This document shows positions 1 through 8,910 of a DNA stretch of 64,000 bases, one piece after another (positions within the stretch are counted from its first letter, which is position 1; each line of letters opens with the position of its first letter). The notes below the pieces were generated by a model that searched no databases, was not told the DNA's origin, and saw only the letters and a list, made by a program, of their open reading frames with translations. Both the position numbers and the translations under genes were made by a program. The DNA lies in assembly GCF_029773605.1 (NCBI RefSeq), contig NZ_CP103807.1:1753501-1817500 (forward strand), in the 5' to 3' direction. The stretch is from Actinobacillus genomosp. 2. GTDB lineage: Bacteria; Pseudomonadota; Gammaproteobacteria; Enterobacterales; Pasteurellaceae.

Positions 1-212
1 CCGATTTGGACATAATCTTGATTAGGAATAATACGGGCATAAGCGGTTAGATTTTCACAATTTTTTGCAAACAAATGTGTAGCGATCAGATCTAAATTAT
101 CCACTTCCTGATAAGGACAATTTTGTTCTACCACAAAAACTTCAGTACGCAGTTTATAAATTTCAAATAATTCAAGCGTTGATAAGTCTGTAAATGTTTT
201 ATTAATCCACAT
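1..212 (-). CDS. GNAT-family acetyltransferase, ElaA-like (3' part outside window)
   Basis: The reading frame starts at the ATG at 212-210, directly after the holC stop (TAAATG), and runs off the left edge, so only the first 70 or so residues are visible. It begins MWINKTFTDLSTLELF and continues with the sequence LRTEVFVVEQNCPYQEVD. A conserved L-R-x-x-V-F-V-V-E-Q-x-C-P-Y-x-E-x-D motif like this is typical of the ElaA group of GNAT N-acetyltransferases, where it forms the N-terminal strand-helix next to the acceptor site. The acetyl-CoA binding half is not in the window. The substrate of this family is unknown. Abutting holC suggests one transcript and translational coupling. Confidence 0.7.
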   Translation of the reverse strand, partial: MWINKTFTDLSTLELFEIYKLRTEVFVVEQNCPYQEVDNLDLIATHLFAKNCENLTAYARIIPNQDYVQI

Positions 213-650
213 TTATGCCTGTTCCGTTGTTAATTGCCAGCCTAGTTGACGATATTGCTTATAACGTTCTCGAGCTTGGGCTTTTTCTGCTTCATCTGAT
301 GGTACAAAATCAATAATCTGATTAAAACTATTGATAAAATCCGGCACAGTTGTTTGTAAGGAAATTAATAAATCTCGTCGTTGTGCATTGCGTTTTCCTT
401 TCCAAGCAATTTCTATCGGCGTGGCATATTGCGTCACTTCGCCGGATAGATTATGTGGCACAAATGAGTCCGGATCTCTTGCCCATAAGGCTTCGTCAAT
501 ATTCAAGGCCTGCTGTTCGGTTTCACAAGCAATAAGTACCCGTTTTCCTAAACGCCACGCATTAGCGGCTAAATCGCACGCCATTGCTTCAGTAGCGGAA
601 AGAGTTTCCTGCCCTGTCTGACTCAATAGGTAAAATTTAACTTGTTTCAT
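213..650 (-). CDS. holC: DNA polymerase III subunit chi
   Basis: 145 residues, the usual length for chi (HolC). Chi binds psi in the clamp loader and contacts the C-terminal tail of single-strand binding protein, linking the replicase to SSB-coated DNA. Visible family features are the N-terminal VKFYLLSQ strand, an A-x-x-x-A-W-R-x-G-K-R-V-L-I-A-C segment near residues 30-43, and LWARDPDSFVPHNL near residues 54-67, a conserved W-x-x-D-P-x-S-F-x-P-H block. The start codon is preceded by a divergent intergenic stretch shared with kbp. A GNAT gene follows with no spacer. Confidence 0.93.
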   Translation of the reverse strand: MKQVKFYLLSQTGQETLSATEAMACDLAANAWRLGKRVLIACETEQQALNIDEALWARDPDSFVPHNLSGEVTQYATPIEIAWKGKRNAQRRDLLISLQTTVPDFINSFNQIIDFVPSDEAEKAQARERYKQYRQLGWQLTTEQA

Positions 651-903
651 TGACTAGCCTTGAAGAGAGAAGAATACAAAAAGGTTAAGATTTTATCTGA
701 AAATGAAGAAAATTTGAAATGTAAGCGGTCAGTTTTATTTATTTTTTTACATATTCAGTCAAAATAATGCTGATTTTTATCATTCCTGAGAATTGAACTT
801 ATTTTTTCAATGTATATCTAACGCAACGATTCGGCTATTTCAATCATCAGACAATGATGTAAAATATAGCTTTTATTAGACCTAATTTTTAGAGGACTTT
901 ACT

Positions 904-1347
904 ATGGGTTTATTTGATTTTGCAGCGAATATCGGCAAAAAACTTTTTAACAAAGAAGAAGAGGCATCACAAGCCGTAACGGAACATTTAAACGAAGATA
1001 ATCCGGGCGTTGAAAATGTACAAGTAACCGTTGAAAACGGTGTAGCGAATTTAACCGGTATTGCAGCAACAGCAGCAGCGGTAGAAAAAGCGGTATTAAT
1101 GGCAGGTAATATCGAAGGGATTTCAGAAGTGAAAATCGACGGTGTTGAGATTGCTAACGGTGAACAAATTGCCGGCGATGATGAGTTTTATGTGATTGAA
1201 AAAGGCGATACTTTATGGGAAATCGCAACTAAAGCATACGGTAACGGTGCGAAATATAAAGCAATCGTTGAAGCAAATAAAGAAGTGATCAAAGACGAAA
1301 ACAAAATCTTCCCAGGTCAAAAAATCCGTATTCCAAAAGGTTTATAA
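904..1347 (+). CDS. kbp: Potassium-binding BON-LysM protein Kbp (YgaU)
   Basis: 147 residues, nearly the same as E. coli Kbp/YgaU (149). The protein opens with GLFDFAANIGKKLF, the conserved Kbp N-terminus. A BON domain follows at about residues 22-80 and a LysM domain at about 96-145 (FYVIEKGDTLWEIA, then the IFPGQKIRIPKGL end). There is no signal peptide, consistent with the cytoplasmic role described for Kbp, which changes shape on binding potassium. AGAGGA lies upstream as ribosome binding site. The gene stands alone, with its own terminator at 1384-1436. Older annotations call it a LysM peptidoglycan-binding protein. Confidence 0.9.
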   Translation: MGLFDFAANIGKKLFNKEEEASQAVTEHLNEDNPGVENVQVTVENGVANLTGIAATAAAVEKAVLMAGNIEGISEVKIDGVEIANGEQIAGDDEFYVIEKGDTLWEIATKAYGNGAKYKAIVEANKEVIKDENKIFPGQKIRIPKGL

Positions 1348-1383
1348 TCTTTTAGAAAAGAAAGCGTGACGCTCGTTATTATA

Positions 1384-1436
1384 AAAAATCAGTAAAATCG
1401 CACCGTTTGTTCGGTAAATTTTGCTGATTTTTTCAT
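1384..1436 (+). terminator. Rho-independent terminator after kbp
   Basis: AAAAAATCAG-t-AAAAT pairs with ATTTT-g-CTGATTTTTT across a 20-nt loop, and the right arm ends in a T run. It lies 36 nt after the kbp stop. Confidence 0.65.
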
Positions 1437-1486
1437 TTGTTCGCCATCATTTGGCGATGTTCCGCTCAATATTCCTCGACAGCCCA

Positions 1487-1515
1487 TTGACATAACGTTA
1501 CAATGGAAGTCTATT
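1487..1515 (+). promoter_or_regulatory. Putative sigma-70 promoter of tig
   Basis: TTGACA (1487-1492), a 17-nt spacer and TCTATT (1510-1515), 39 nt before the tig start. The -35 is perfect and the -10 weak. Confidence 0.5.
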
Positions 1516-1553
1516 TTTATATCTTTTATATACCCCCAACTTGAGGTTTAAGA

Positions 1554-2855
1554 ATGTCAATTTCTATTGAAACTTTAGAAGGCTTACAACGCCGCGTAAC
1601 TATTACTGTAGCTGCAGATAAAATCGAAGCAGCTTATAAAGAGCAATTAAAAGGCTATGCGAAAAATGCTCGTGTAGATGGTTTCCGTAAAGGTAAAGTA
1701 CCACACGCAATTATCGAACAACGTTTCGGTTTAGCGGCTCGCCAAGATGTATTATCTGATGAAATGCAACGTGCATTCTTTGATGCAGTAATCGCTGAGA
1801 AAATCAATCTTGCAGGTCGTCCTACATTTACACCTAACAACTACCAACCAGGCCAAGAATTTAGCTTTACTGCAACTTTTGAAGTGTTCCCGGAAGTTGA
1901 ATTAAAAGGCTTAGAAAACATCGAAGTTGAAAAACCGGTTGTAGAAATCACAGAAGCTGATTTAGACAAAATGATCGATGTTTTACGTAAACAACAAGCA
2001 ACTTGGACGGAATCACAAGAAGCTGCACAAGCGGAAGACCGTGTTGTAATCGACTTCGTTGGTTCTGTTGACGGTGAAGAGTTTGAAGGCGGTAAAGCGA
2101 CAGACTTCACTTTAGCAATGGGTCAAGGTCGTATGATCCCTGGTTTTGAAGAAGGTATCGTTGGTCACAAAGCTGGCGAACAATTCGATATCGATGTTAC
2201 TTTCCCTGAAGAATATCACGCTGAAAACTTAAAAGGTAAAGCGGCGAAATTCGCAATCACACTTAAGAAAGTAGAAAACATCGTATTACCTGAATTAACT
2301 GAAGAATTTGTGAAAAAATTCGGTTCAGCAAAAACGGTAGAAGATTTACGTGCAGAAATTAAGAAAAATATGCAACGTGAACTTAAAAATGCGGTAACTG
2401 CACGTGTTAAAAACCAAGTAATCAACGGTTTAATCGCACAAAACGAAATTGAAGTGCCAGCTGCAGCGGTAGCGGAAGAAGTTGATGTATTACGCCGTCA
2501 AGCGGTTCAACGTTTCGGTGGTAAACCTGAAATGGCTGCACAATTACCGGCTGAATTATTTGAAGCAGATGCAAAACGTCGTGTTCAAGTAGGTTTATTA
2601 CTTTCAACTGTAATCGGTACTAACGAATTAAAAGTTGATGAAAAACGTGTTGAAGAAACGATCGCAGAAATCGCTTCAGCTTACGAACAACCGGCAGAAG
2701 TTGTTGCTCACTACGCGAAAAACCGTCAATTAACCGAAAATATCCGTAACGTGGTATTAGAAGAACAAGCTGTTGAAGCAGTACTTGCAAAAGCGAAAGT
2801 CACTGAAAAAGCAACTTCTTTCGATGAAGTAATGGCTCAACAAGCTCAGGGCTAA
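1554..2855 (+). CDS. tig: Trigger factor (ribosome-associated chaperone, prolyl isomerase)
   Basis: 433 residues, standard length. Trigger factor binds nascent chains at the ribosome exit tunnel. The ribosome-docking signature GFRKGKVP is at about residues 43-50. The FKBP-type prolyl isomerase domain spans about 160-245 ([28 protein letters not shown]), and a long helical C-terminal chaperone domain follows. The start is supported by TTGAGGTTTAAG just upstream. A terminator at 2867-2893 follows, so it appears monocistronic. The codon use is that of a highly expressed gene. It is not followed by clpP-clpX-lon here as it is in E. coli; a YibN-like gene and secB follow instead. Confidence 0.97.
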   Translation: MSISIETLEGLQRRVTITVAADKIEAAYKEQLKGYAKNARVDGFRKGKVPHAIIEQRFGLAARQDVLSDEMQRAFFDAVIAEKINLAGRPTFTPNNYQPGQEFSFTATFEVFPEVELKGLENIEVEKPVVEITEADLDKMIDVLRKQQATWTESQEAAQAEDRVVIDFVGSVDGEEFEGGKATDFTLAMGQGRMIPGFEEGIVGHKAGEQFDIDVTFPEEYHAENLKGKAAKFAITLKKVENIVLPELTEEFVKKFGSAKTVEDLRAEIKKNMQRELKNAVTARVKNQVINGLIAQNEIEVPAAAVAEEVDVLRRQAVQRFGGKPEMAAQLPAELFEADAKRRVQVGLLLSTVIGTNELKVDEKRVEETIAEIASAYEQPAEVVAHYAKNRQLTENIRNVVLEEQAVEAVLAKAKVTEKATSFDEVMAQQAQG

Positions 2856-2866
2856 TTCTCAAATCT

Positions 2867-2893
2867 AAAGCTCTCTGTTTCGGGGAGCTTTTC
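2867..2893 (+). terminator. Rho-independent terminator after tig
   Basis: AAGCTC(T)C and GGGAGCTT form a hairpin around a short GTTTCG-type loop and end in TTTTC, 12 nt after the tig stop. An imperfect pair of uptake-sequence cores (2907-2914 and 2953-2960) lies just beyond it. Confidence 0.7.
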
Positions 2894-2987
2894 ATTAGCA
2901 TTTTATAAGCGGTTGATTTTAGGAATAAGTTTGCAAAAATTTCTCTAAAAATAACCGCTTTTATTTTAATTTAAAGAGAATTTAGTT

Positions 2988-3437
2988 ATGGATTTAACCT
3001 TTACTCAACAACTTCAACAATTTGTTAGCGCTCACCCGATTCTGATTTTTGCATGGATTGCGGTGTTTGTTGCAGTATTATTTAGCCTCTATAAAGGCGC
3101 TACCAGTAAATTTAAAACAATTGAACACGCACAGGCTACTCACCTTGTAAATAAAGAAGACGGTGTATTCCTAGATTTACGTTCAGAAGATGAGTTCTAC
3201 TCGGGTCATATTGTAGATAGCCACCATATTTTACCTAGCGAAATTAAAGCTAAAAATATTCATACTATCGATAAATATAAAGATCGTCCGGTCATTTTAG
3301 TCGATAGCAATGGTTTCTCTGCCGGTTCAAGTGCGGATTTACTTGCCAAACAAGGTTTTAGTAAAGTTTATGTACTAAAAGAAGGTATTTTAGGCTGGCG
3401 TTCGGCAAATCTTCCAACCGTTAAGAAACACAAATAA
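2988..3437 (+). CDS. Membrane-anchored rhodanese-like protein (YibN family)
   Basis: 149 residues. One transmembrane helix sits at about residues 17-38 ([18 protein letters not shown]), followed by a cytoplasmic rhodanese-homology domain with [16 protein letters not shown] and the [12 protein letters not shown] end. The active-site loop reads [13 protein letters not shown], so aspartate occupies the place of the catalytic cysteine. My memory is that E. coli YibN also lacks it. A sulfurtransferase reaction is therefore unlikely, and the role is unknown. Its position immediately upstream of secB (23 bp) is a conserved gamma-proteobacterial arrangement and suggests one operon. Confidence 0.85.
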   Translation: MDLTFTQQLQQFVSAHPILIFAWIAVFVAVLFSLYKGATSKFKTIEHAQATHLVNKEDGVFLDLRSEDEFYSGHIVDSHHILPSEIKAKNIHTIDKYKDRPVILVDSNGFSAGSSADLLAKQGFSKVYVLKEGILGWRSANLPTVKKHK

Positions 3438-3460
3438 TTAGGTCAATTAAAGGAAATATT

Positions 3461-3961
3461 ATGGCTGAAGAAAATCAAGCAGTAGCTCAAGAAGAAGAGC
3501 AATCACAATTTGAACTTCAAATTCAACGTATTTATATCAAAGATGTTTCGTTTGAAGCACCGAATTTACCAACTATTTTTCATCAAGAGTGGAAACCGCA
3601 GTTAGGCTTCGAGCTTGATACTGAAACTAAACAATTAGATGAAGATCTTTATGAAGTAGTCTTACATATTAATGTTTCAACTACATTAGAAGACAGCGGT
3701 GATACCGCATTTATTTGCGAAGTAAAACAAGCGGGTGTCTTCACTATCAAAGGTTTAGAAGGTATTCAATTAGCACATTGTTTAGCATCACAATGTCCTA
3801 ATGTGCTTTATCCTTACGCTCGTGAGTTAATCGCTAGCTTAGTGAACCGTGGTACATTCCCAGCATTGAATTTATCACCAGTAAACTTCGATGCCTTGTT
3901 TATGGATTACTTACAACGCCAAGAAGCAGAGCAAAACGCAGAAGCACCAACAGTAAACTAA
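3461..3961 (+). CDS. secB: Protein-export chaperone SecB
   Basis: 166 residues, usual length for SecB. It forms a tetramer that keeps preproteins unfolded and hands them to SecA. Recognisable blocks are [19 protein letters not shown] near residues 16-34, the GVFTIKGLE segment, and [13 protein letters not shown] with [14 protein letters not shown] in the C-terminal half. The acidic N- and C-terminal tails are normal for the family. AAAGGA precedes the ATG. It sits 23 bp after the YibN-like gene and is closed by a strong terminator at 3971-4005. Confidence 0.97.
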   Translation: MAEENQAVAQEEEQSQFELQIQRIYIKDVSFEAPNLPTIFHQEWKPQLGFELDTETKQLDEDLYEVVLHINVSTTLEDSGDTAFICEVKQAGVFTIKGLEGIQLAHCLASQCPNVLYPYARELIASLVNRGTFPALNLSPVNFDALFMDYLQRQEAEQNAEAPTVN

Positions 3962-3970
3962 TCTTTTTAA

Positions 3971-4005
3971 AGGTATGCGAGATCTGATCTGCATACCTTT
4001 TCTTT
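3971..4005 (+). terminator. Rho-independent terminator after secB
   Basis: AGGTATGC and GCATACCT form a perfect 8-bp stem around GAGATCTGATCT, followed by TTTCTTTTT. Confidence 0.8.
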
Positions 4006-4050
4006 TTATTTCCTTTCAAACTAAAATTTGCATAGCTGAATGAGCCGCAA

Positions 4051-4078
4051 TTGACGGATTTATATCAAGTGGTATATT
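4051..4078 (+). promoter_or_regulatory. Putative promoter of gpsA-cysE
   Basis: TTGACG (4051-4056), a 16-nt spacer and TATATT (4073-4078). The -10 is preceded by TGG, giving an extended -10. It lies about 72 nt before the gpsA start. Confidence 0.6.
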
Positions 4079-4150
4079 GAGCCTTTCTATTTTTATCAGC
4101 CGATTGAATACCAATCTTAAAATCTTTCATCTTAAAGGATAATACTATTA

Positions 4151-5161
4151 ATGAGTGAAATGTATTCCGCCCCCGTTACGGTTTTAGGTGCAGGTTCTTA
4201 TGGTACGGCACTTGCAATTGCACTTGCCCGTAATGGTCATAAAACCTATTTATGGGGACATCAGCCGGATAAAATGGCAGTTTTAGCGACTGAGCGTATG
4301 AATAATGCCTTTTTACCGGGTATTGAATTTCCTGAAGCCTTAGACATTGAAAGTGATTTGACAGAGGCTCTAGCAAAAGCACAGGATATCTTAATTGTAG
4401 TGCCAAGCCATGTATTTGCTGATGTATTAATGCAAATTCGTCCCTTATTGAATGCCCATCATCGCATTATGTGGGCAACAAAAGGGCTGGAACGTAATAC
4501 CGGAAGATTATTACAAACGGTCGCTGAAGAAATTCTTGGCACTCAATATCCGCTAGCGGTGCTTTCCGGCCCGACTTTTGCAAAAGAGTTAGCACAAGGT
4601 TTACCGACAGCAATCACTTTAGCTTCAAATGACCACCAATTTTCTGATGAAATGCAGCAGCGTATCCATTGTTCTAAGGCTTTCCGTGTTTATTTGAATA
4701 GCGATATGATTGGCGTACAATTAGGCGGTGCGATTAAGAATGTAATTGCCATTGGAGCTGGTATTTCTGATGGAATGGGCTTCGGTGCAAATGCACGCAC
4801 AGCACTTATCACCCGTGGTGTAGCTGAAATTAGCCGTTTAGGTGCATCATTGGGTGCAAATGCCAATACTTTTATGGGAATGGCTGGACTAGGCGATTTA
4901 GTGTTAACCTGTACTGATAATCAATCGCGTAACCGCCGTTTCGGTCTAATGCTCGGGCAAGGAAAATCTGCTGAGGAAGCCATGGCGGAGATCGGGCAAG
5001 TGGTAGAAGGTTTTTACAATACCAAAGAGGCGTATTTACTGGCTCAAACCCAAGGGGTTGAAATGCCTATTGTCGAACAGATCTACCAAATGCTATTCTG
5101 TGGTAAAAATGCACATGATGTTGTTGCAACCTTATTAGGGCGTGAACGCAAAGGCGAATAA
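4151..5161 (+). CDS. gpsA: Glycerol-3-phosphate dehydrogenase [NAD(P)+]
   Basis: 336 residues. It reduces dihydroxyacetone phosphate to sn-glycerol 3-phosphate for phospholipid synthesis. The dinucleotide-binding motif GAGSYGTA is at residues 13-20. A WATKGLE block and a [15 protein letters not shown] block follow, then [16 protein letters not shown] with the catalytic lysine, and ARTALITRG. In E. coli gpsA sits in secB-gpsA-cysE. Here the order is the same, but a terminator and a new promoter separate secB from gpsA. An in-frame ATG lies three codons further on (MYSAPV). cysE begins 11 bp after the stop. Confidence 0.97.
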   Translation: MSEMYSAPVTVLGAGSYGTALAIALARNGHKTYLWGHQPDKMAVLATERMNNAFLPGIEFPEALDIESDLTEALAKAQDILIVVPSHVFADVLMQIRPLLNAHHRIMWATKGLERNTGRLLQTVAEEILGTQYPLAVLSGPTFAKELAQGLPTAITLASNDHQFSDEMQQRIHCSKAFRVYLNSDMIGVQLGGAIKNVIAIGAGISDGMGFGANARTALITRGVAEISRLGASLGANANTFMGMAGLGDLVLTCTDNQSRNRRFGLMLGQGKSAEEAMAEIGQVVEGFYNTKEAYLLAQTQGVEMPIVEQIYQMLFCGKNAHDVVATLLGRERKGE

Positions 5162-5172
5162 AGAGGTTTTAT

Positions 5173-5988
5173 ATGAACGAAAGCGAACTTAATCAAATTT
5201 GGCAGAATATCCGAGAAGAAGCACAGGAATTGGTTGATAGTGAGCCGATGCTTGCCAGCTTTTTCCATGCGACTATTTTAAAGCATAGTAATTTAGGGGG
5301 CTCACTGAGTTATATCTTAGCCAATAAACTGGCTAACCCAATTATGCCAGCGATTGCGTTAAAAGAAATTATTGAAGAAGCCTACCAGGCTAATCCTCAA
5401 ATTATTGCTAGTGCTGCCTGTGATATTGATGCGGTTCGTACTCGAGATCCTGCTGTAGATAAATGGACAACTCCGCTGTTATATTTAAAAGGATACCATG
5501 CTATCCAAAGTTATCGTGTGACACATTATCTTTGGCAACAAGGTCGTAAGGCTTTGGCAATTTACCTACAAAATGAAATCTCAGTAGCGTTTGATGTGGA
5601 TATTCACCCGGCAGCAAGATTAGGCTGCGGCATTATGTTTGACCACGCAACTGGTATTGTAGTTGGTGAAACGGCAGTAATTGAAAATGATGTATCAATT
5701 TTACAAGGCGTAACGCTTGGTGGTACGGGTAAAGAACACGGTGATCGTCACCCGAAAATCCGTGAAGGGGTGATGATTGGCGCCGGTGCAAAAATCTTAG
5801 GTAATATTGAGATTGGACGTTATTCGAAAATCGGGGCGAATTCGGTTGTGTTACAACCGGTACCGGATCACGCAACCGCTGCAGGTGTGCCAGCTCGTAT
5901 TATCGGACAATCTTCCGTACAAAAACCGGCTTTTGATATGAACCAATATTTTGAAGATATAGAAGGGACTTATGGTGATGGGATCTAA
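5173..5988 (+). CDS. cysE: Serine O-acetyltransferase
   Basis: 271 residues, full length. It acetylates L-serine with acetyl-CoA, the first step of cysteine synthesis, and is feedback-inhibited by cysteine. The N-terminal half is the helical SATase domain (IWQNIREEAQ, then LGGSLSYILANKL). The C-terminal half is a left-handed beta-helix of hexapeptide repeats (IMFDHATGIVVGETAVI, DVSILQGVTLGGTGKE), with the catalytic histidine in the DHATG block. The tail ends in GDGI, and family knowledge is that a C-terminal isoleucine docks into CysK. It is 11 bp behind gpsA, in one operon closed by the terminator at 6022-6070. Confidence 0.97.
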   Translation: MNESELNQIWQNIREEAQELVDSEPMLASFFHATILKHSNLGGSLSYILANKLANPIMPAIALKEIIEEAYQANPQIIASAACDIDAVRTRDPAVDKWTTPLLYLKGYHAIQSYRVTHYLWQQGRKALAIYLQNEISVAFDVDIHPAARLGCGIMFDHATGIVVGETAVIENDVSILQGVTLGGTGKEHGDRHPKIREGVMIGAGAKILGNIEIGRYSKIGANSVVLQPVPDHATAAGVPARIIGQSSVQKPAFDMNQYFEDIEGTYGDGI

Positions 5989-6021
5989 AATTTGAAGAGT
6001 GACCAGTTAAATTAATAGGAT

Positions 6022-6070
6022 AAGGATTAAGCGTAATCTAGATGTTAGGCTTAATCCTTTTAATTTTTAT
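6022..6070 (+). terminator. Rho-independent terminator after cysE
   Basis: AAGGATTAAGC pairs perfectly with GCTTAATCCTT (11 bp), followed by TTAATTTTT. Confidence 0.75.
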
Positions 6071-6224
6071 CAAACTTACGGTGGTTAAGATCTAATCCTT
6101 AGGTTCTCCATACGCAGAATAACAAAGGATTGTGGTAAAATTTATATGACACACACTTTTATCTAAGAGTATTGGGTATAGTAAAAAATTTAAATTTTTA
6201 GTTAAAACAGGAAGAGATTAATTA

Positions 6225-7133
6225 ATGGATAAACATTCCGCTTTTTCGATTTGGTTCATCACTGCACGACCGAGAACATTACCTTTAGCTTTAGCTTCTA
6301 TTATTGTTGGTTCGGCATTGGCATACTGGGCTGGGCATTTCGATTTGATTACTACATTGCTTGCCTTTATTACCACCATTTTATTACAAATTTTATCTAA
6401 TTTTGCGAATGATTATGGCGATCACGTGAAAGGATCTGATACTAAAGAACGAATTGGGCCGCTGCGTGCGATTCAACATGGTGCAATTACGGGTAGTCAG
6501 TTAAAAAATGCGGTTATTTTACTCAGTATTTTATCTTTTATTGCCGGTGTAGGACTGACGGTTTATGCCTATCAATCTATTCAAGATCTGGTTGTGTTTA
6601 TTAGCTTAGGTGTTATTTCGATCGTGGCAGCAATTACTTATACGGTCGGCAAAAAAGCCTATGGTTATTTAGGTTTAGGCGATTTATTCGTACTGATTTT
6701 CTTTGGTTTTGTGGCAATAATCGGTACATTCTACTTACAAGCCCATAGTATTCCAGCGATGATTTTTGTTCCTGCCTTTGGATGCGGTTTATTATCGGTT
6801 GCCGTCTTAAATATCAATAATTTACGTGATATTAATCAAGACAAACAAGCTGGGAAAAATACCTTAATTGTACGTATCGGCAGTCAAAACGGACGAATTT
6901 ATCACGTGATGCTATTGGTACTCGCGGTCGTTTCTTATCTGATTTTTGCAATGAGTGAATTTCAGCATTGGTATAGCTACTTATTTTTACTTGCCGTCCC
7001 ATTACTTGCTAAACACGGCCTATTTGTCTATTGCCACAAAGACCCGATTGAACTACGTCCGATTTTAGGACAAATGGCAGGATTGGCTTTGATTACCAAT
7101 TTATTATTCAGTTTAGGGATTTTCTTAGGATAG
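6225..7133 (+). CDS. menA: 1,4-dihydroxy-2-naphthoate octaprenyltransferase
   Basis: 302 residues, a UbiA-superfamily membrane prenyltransferase with about nine hydrophobic segments. It joins DHNA to an octaprenyl chain to form demethylmenaquinone, the main anaerobic quinone of Pasteurellaceae. The start ITARPRTLPLALASIIVGS is the MenA hallmark. The first Asp-rich motif is NFANDYGDHVKGSD at about residues 60-73 and the second is NNLRDINQDKQAGKNT at about 197-212. Both bind Mg-diphosphate. It is a single gene, convergent with erpA, and the two share the bidirectional terminator at 7149-7197. Confidence 0.95.
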   Translation: MDKHSAFSIWFITARPRTLPLALASIIVGSALAYWAGHFDLITTLLAFITTILLQILSNFANDYGDHVKGSDTKERIGPLRAIQHGAITGSQLKNAVILLSILSFIAGVGLTVYAYQSIQDLVVFISLGVISIVAAITYTVGKKAYGYLGLGDLFVLIFFGFVAIIGTFYLQAHSIPAMIFVPAFGCGLLSVAVLNINNLRDINQDKQAGKNTLIVRIGSQNGRIYHVMLLVLAVVSYLIFAMSEFQHWYSYLFLLAVPLLAKHGLFVYCHKDPIELRPILGQMAGLALITNLLFSLGIFLG

Positions 7134-7148
7134 GGTAAATTCTAAATA

Positions 7149-7197
7149 AAAAAAGACCGCTTGTTGGATGAAACATCGCAAACAAGCGGTCTTTTTT
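7149..7197. terminator. Bidirectional terminator between menA and erpA, built from two uptake sequences
   Basis: AAAAAAGACCGCTTGTT and AACAAGCGGTCTTTTTT are a perfect 17-bp inverted repeat around a 15-nt loop. Each arm contains a full Apl-type uptake core. It gives a T run on both strands, so it can stop menA (plus) and erpA (minus). Confidence 0.85.
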
Positions 7198-7208
7198 ACA
7201 AAAATCTT

Positions 7209-7550
7209 TCAAATACTGAAAGAGGAACCACAGCCACAAGTTGAACTTGCATTCGGATTTTGTACTACGAAACGGGAACCGTCCAAACCTTCGGTATAAT
7301 CTACAGTACCACCGATTAAGTATTGTAAACTCATCGGGTCAACCACTAAACCAACGTTTTGGTTCTCAATCGTTAAATCACCTTCATTTACTTGGTCATC
7401 AAAGGTAAATCCATATTGGAAACCACTACAACCGCCCCCCGTAATATACACTCGTAAACGAAGATTCGGGTTATCTTCGCCCTCAATTAAACTCTTAACT
7501 TTTTTCGCCGCAGCATCAGTAAAGATAAGAGGGATTTGAATATCGTTCAT
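7209..7550 (-). CDS. erpA: Iron-sulfur cluster insertion protein ErpA
   Basis: 113 residues, an A-type Fe-S carrier. It delivers clusters to apo-enzymes, including those of isoprenoid synthesis and respiration. The three conserved cysteines are visible: one in the [11 protein letters not shown] block at about residue 41, and two in the C-terminal STCGCGSSF at about 105 and 107. The insert [25 protein letters not shown] is typical of ErpA rather than IscA or SufA. It stands alone on the minus strand and marks the left boundary of the O-antigen cluster. Confidence 0.96.
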   Translation of the reverse strand: MNDIQIPLIFTDAAAKKVKSLIEGEDNPNLRLRVYITGGGCSGFQYGFTFDDQVNEGDLTIENQNVGLVVDPMSLQYLIGGTVDYTEGLDGSRFVVQNPNASSTCGCGSSFSI

Positions 7551-7623
7551 TTTTTATTCTCAGTTTGAATCTAAAAATTCTGAGTATTATCCCCCAATAT
7601 TAGCTTTGCATCAATAACATTCT

Positions 7624-7652
7624 TTGCTTAAGCATAGGCTTTTTCATATAAT
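7624..7652 (+). promoter_or_regulatory. Putative sigma-70 promoter of the O-antigen cluster (wzz)
   Basis: TTGCTT (7624-7629), a 17-nt spacer and a perfect TATAAT (7647-7652), 38 nt before the wzz start. I see no JUMPstart or ops element (GGCGGTAGC) in the gap between erpA and wzz. Confidence 0.7.
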
Positions 7653-7689
7653 ATACAGTTAATATTAGCTATTATTTTGAGAAAACTTC

Positions 7690-8808
7690 ATGGAAACATT
7701 TAAACAAAAGGCACACCAAATTAATGAGGAAATTGATCTTATTGAATTAGTTCGTGTGCTTTGGAAGAAAAAATTACTCATTGCTGTTGTTACCTTTATT
7801 TTTACAGCATTGGCTGCAGTTTATTCTTTTACGGCGAAAGAAAAATGGACCTCCCAAGCAGAGGTAATTACCCCTAGAGTGACGGATATCTCTGAATATT
7901 TATCGTTACGAAAAGAATATAATTTAATTATGGGTTCGGAGTTTAAAGAGAATGATATTCGTAATGAACTTAGTGATCTTTTTGGTCGTTACGTGCTTTC
8001 TTATGATGAGGCAATCTCTTTTTTTAAAACAACGGATACTTATAAAAAACTTTCAGAAACGGAAAGTGAAGCGACTTCACAAAGAGCGATTTCTGAATTT
8101 GCAACAGAATCGCTGAAAGTGACAAAGCCGGATGTTAAGAAAGACCCAAATGCTTTAGGTAGTAAGATTGCGATTTCGTCTGATACAGCATTATCTGCAC
8201 AAACTACATTGAATGACTTCATTCGTCATATTAGTGATACTTCTTTTAATTTCAGTAAAAATGAATTTATTTACTGGATAAAAGAGAGCATATCTAGCCT
8301 AAATTATGAGAAAGAAAGGATAGAGCAAGATCAGCGTATTCAACGAAAAGTTCAGATTCAAAACTTAGAAACTGCACTTGAAATGGCAAAAAAAGCAGGT
8401 ATTAAAGAGTATAGTTCTGCATTGTCATCAAATAGTTCTGTCGCTAATTTAGCGGTAAGTGATACAAAAATTCTGTTATCAGACTCTAAATTAGCAGATG
8501 GAACCTATTTGTTTATGCTTGGTGAGAAAAATCTGCAAGCACAATTAGATATTGCGAAAACTAAAGAAATTGTATATTCGCCAAGATATTATCAAATTCA
8601 GGAGCAACTTTTAAAGTTAAATACTTTATTGCCTAAAGTAGAGAAAGTAGTAGGACAAACTTATAGTTATGTCTCATCTCCGACATATCCTGTTATCAAA
8701 GATGCGCCTAAAAAAGGAATTATTTTAGTTATAGGTTTCTTGGTAGGATTGTTGCTGAGTTTATTCACTGTTTTGATTTCTGTATTAGTGAGAAATAAGA
8801 AGAGCTAA
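7690..8808 (+). CDS. wzz: O-antigen chain-length regulator Wzz
   Basis: 372 residues, a polysaccharide co-polymerase of class 1. Wzz sets the modal O-antigen length together with Wzy in the inner membrane. It has an N-terminal transmembrane helix at about residues 28-48 (LLIAVVTFIFTALAAVYSF), a large periplasmic helical domain, and a C-terminal helix at about 340-365 preceded by a proline-rich stretch (SSPTYPVIKDAPKKG). That topology defines the family. Its base composition is closer to the housekeeping genes than the glycosyltransferases that follow, so it may be an older resident. It is transcribed away from erpA from its own promoter. Confidence 0.9.
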   Translation: METFKQKAHQINEEIDLIELVRVLWKKKLLIAVVTFIFTALAAVYSFTAKEKWTSQAEVITPRVTDISEYLSLRKEYNLIMGSEFKENDIRNELSDLFGRYVLSYDEAISFFKTTDTYKKLSETESEATSQRAISEFATESLKVTKPDVKKDPNALGSKIAISSDTALSAQTTLNDFIRHISDTSFNFSKNEFIYWIKESISSLNYEKERIEQDQRIQRKVQIQNLETALEMAKKAGIKEYSSALSSNSSVANLAVSDTKILLSDSKLADGTYLFMLGEKNLQAQLDIAKTKEIVYSPRYYQIQEQLLKLNTLLPKVEKVVGQTYSYVSSPTYPVIKDAPKKGIILVIGFLVGLLLSLFTVLISVLVRNKKS

Positions 8809-8910
8809 TTATGAGGTATGAAGAGGAATATTAACCTCTTTATGTGCCTTTTGATGATCCAATTTACTGAAGTGCTTAGACTATTCAGGTAATAAAATAT
8901 AGGGATAATA

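Noticed and set aside
7553..7689. Search for JUMPstart/ops before wzz
   Set aside because: No GGCGGTAGC or extended JUMPstart match. Only a normal sigma-70 promoter is seen.
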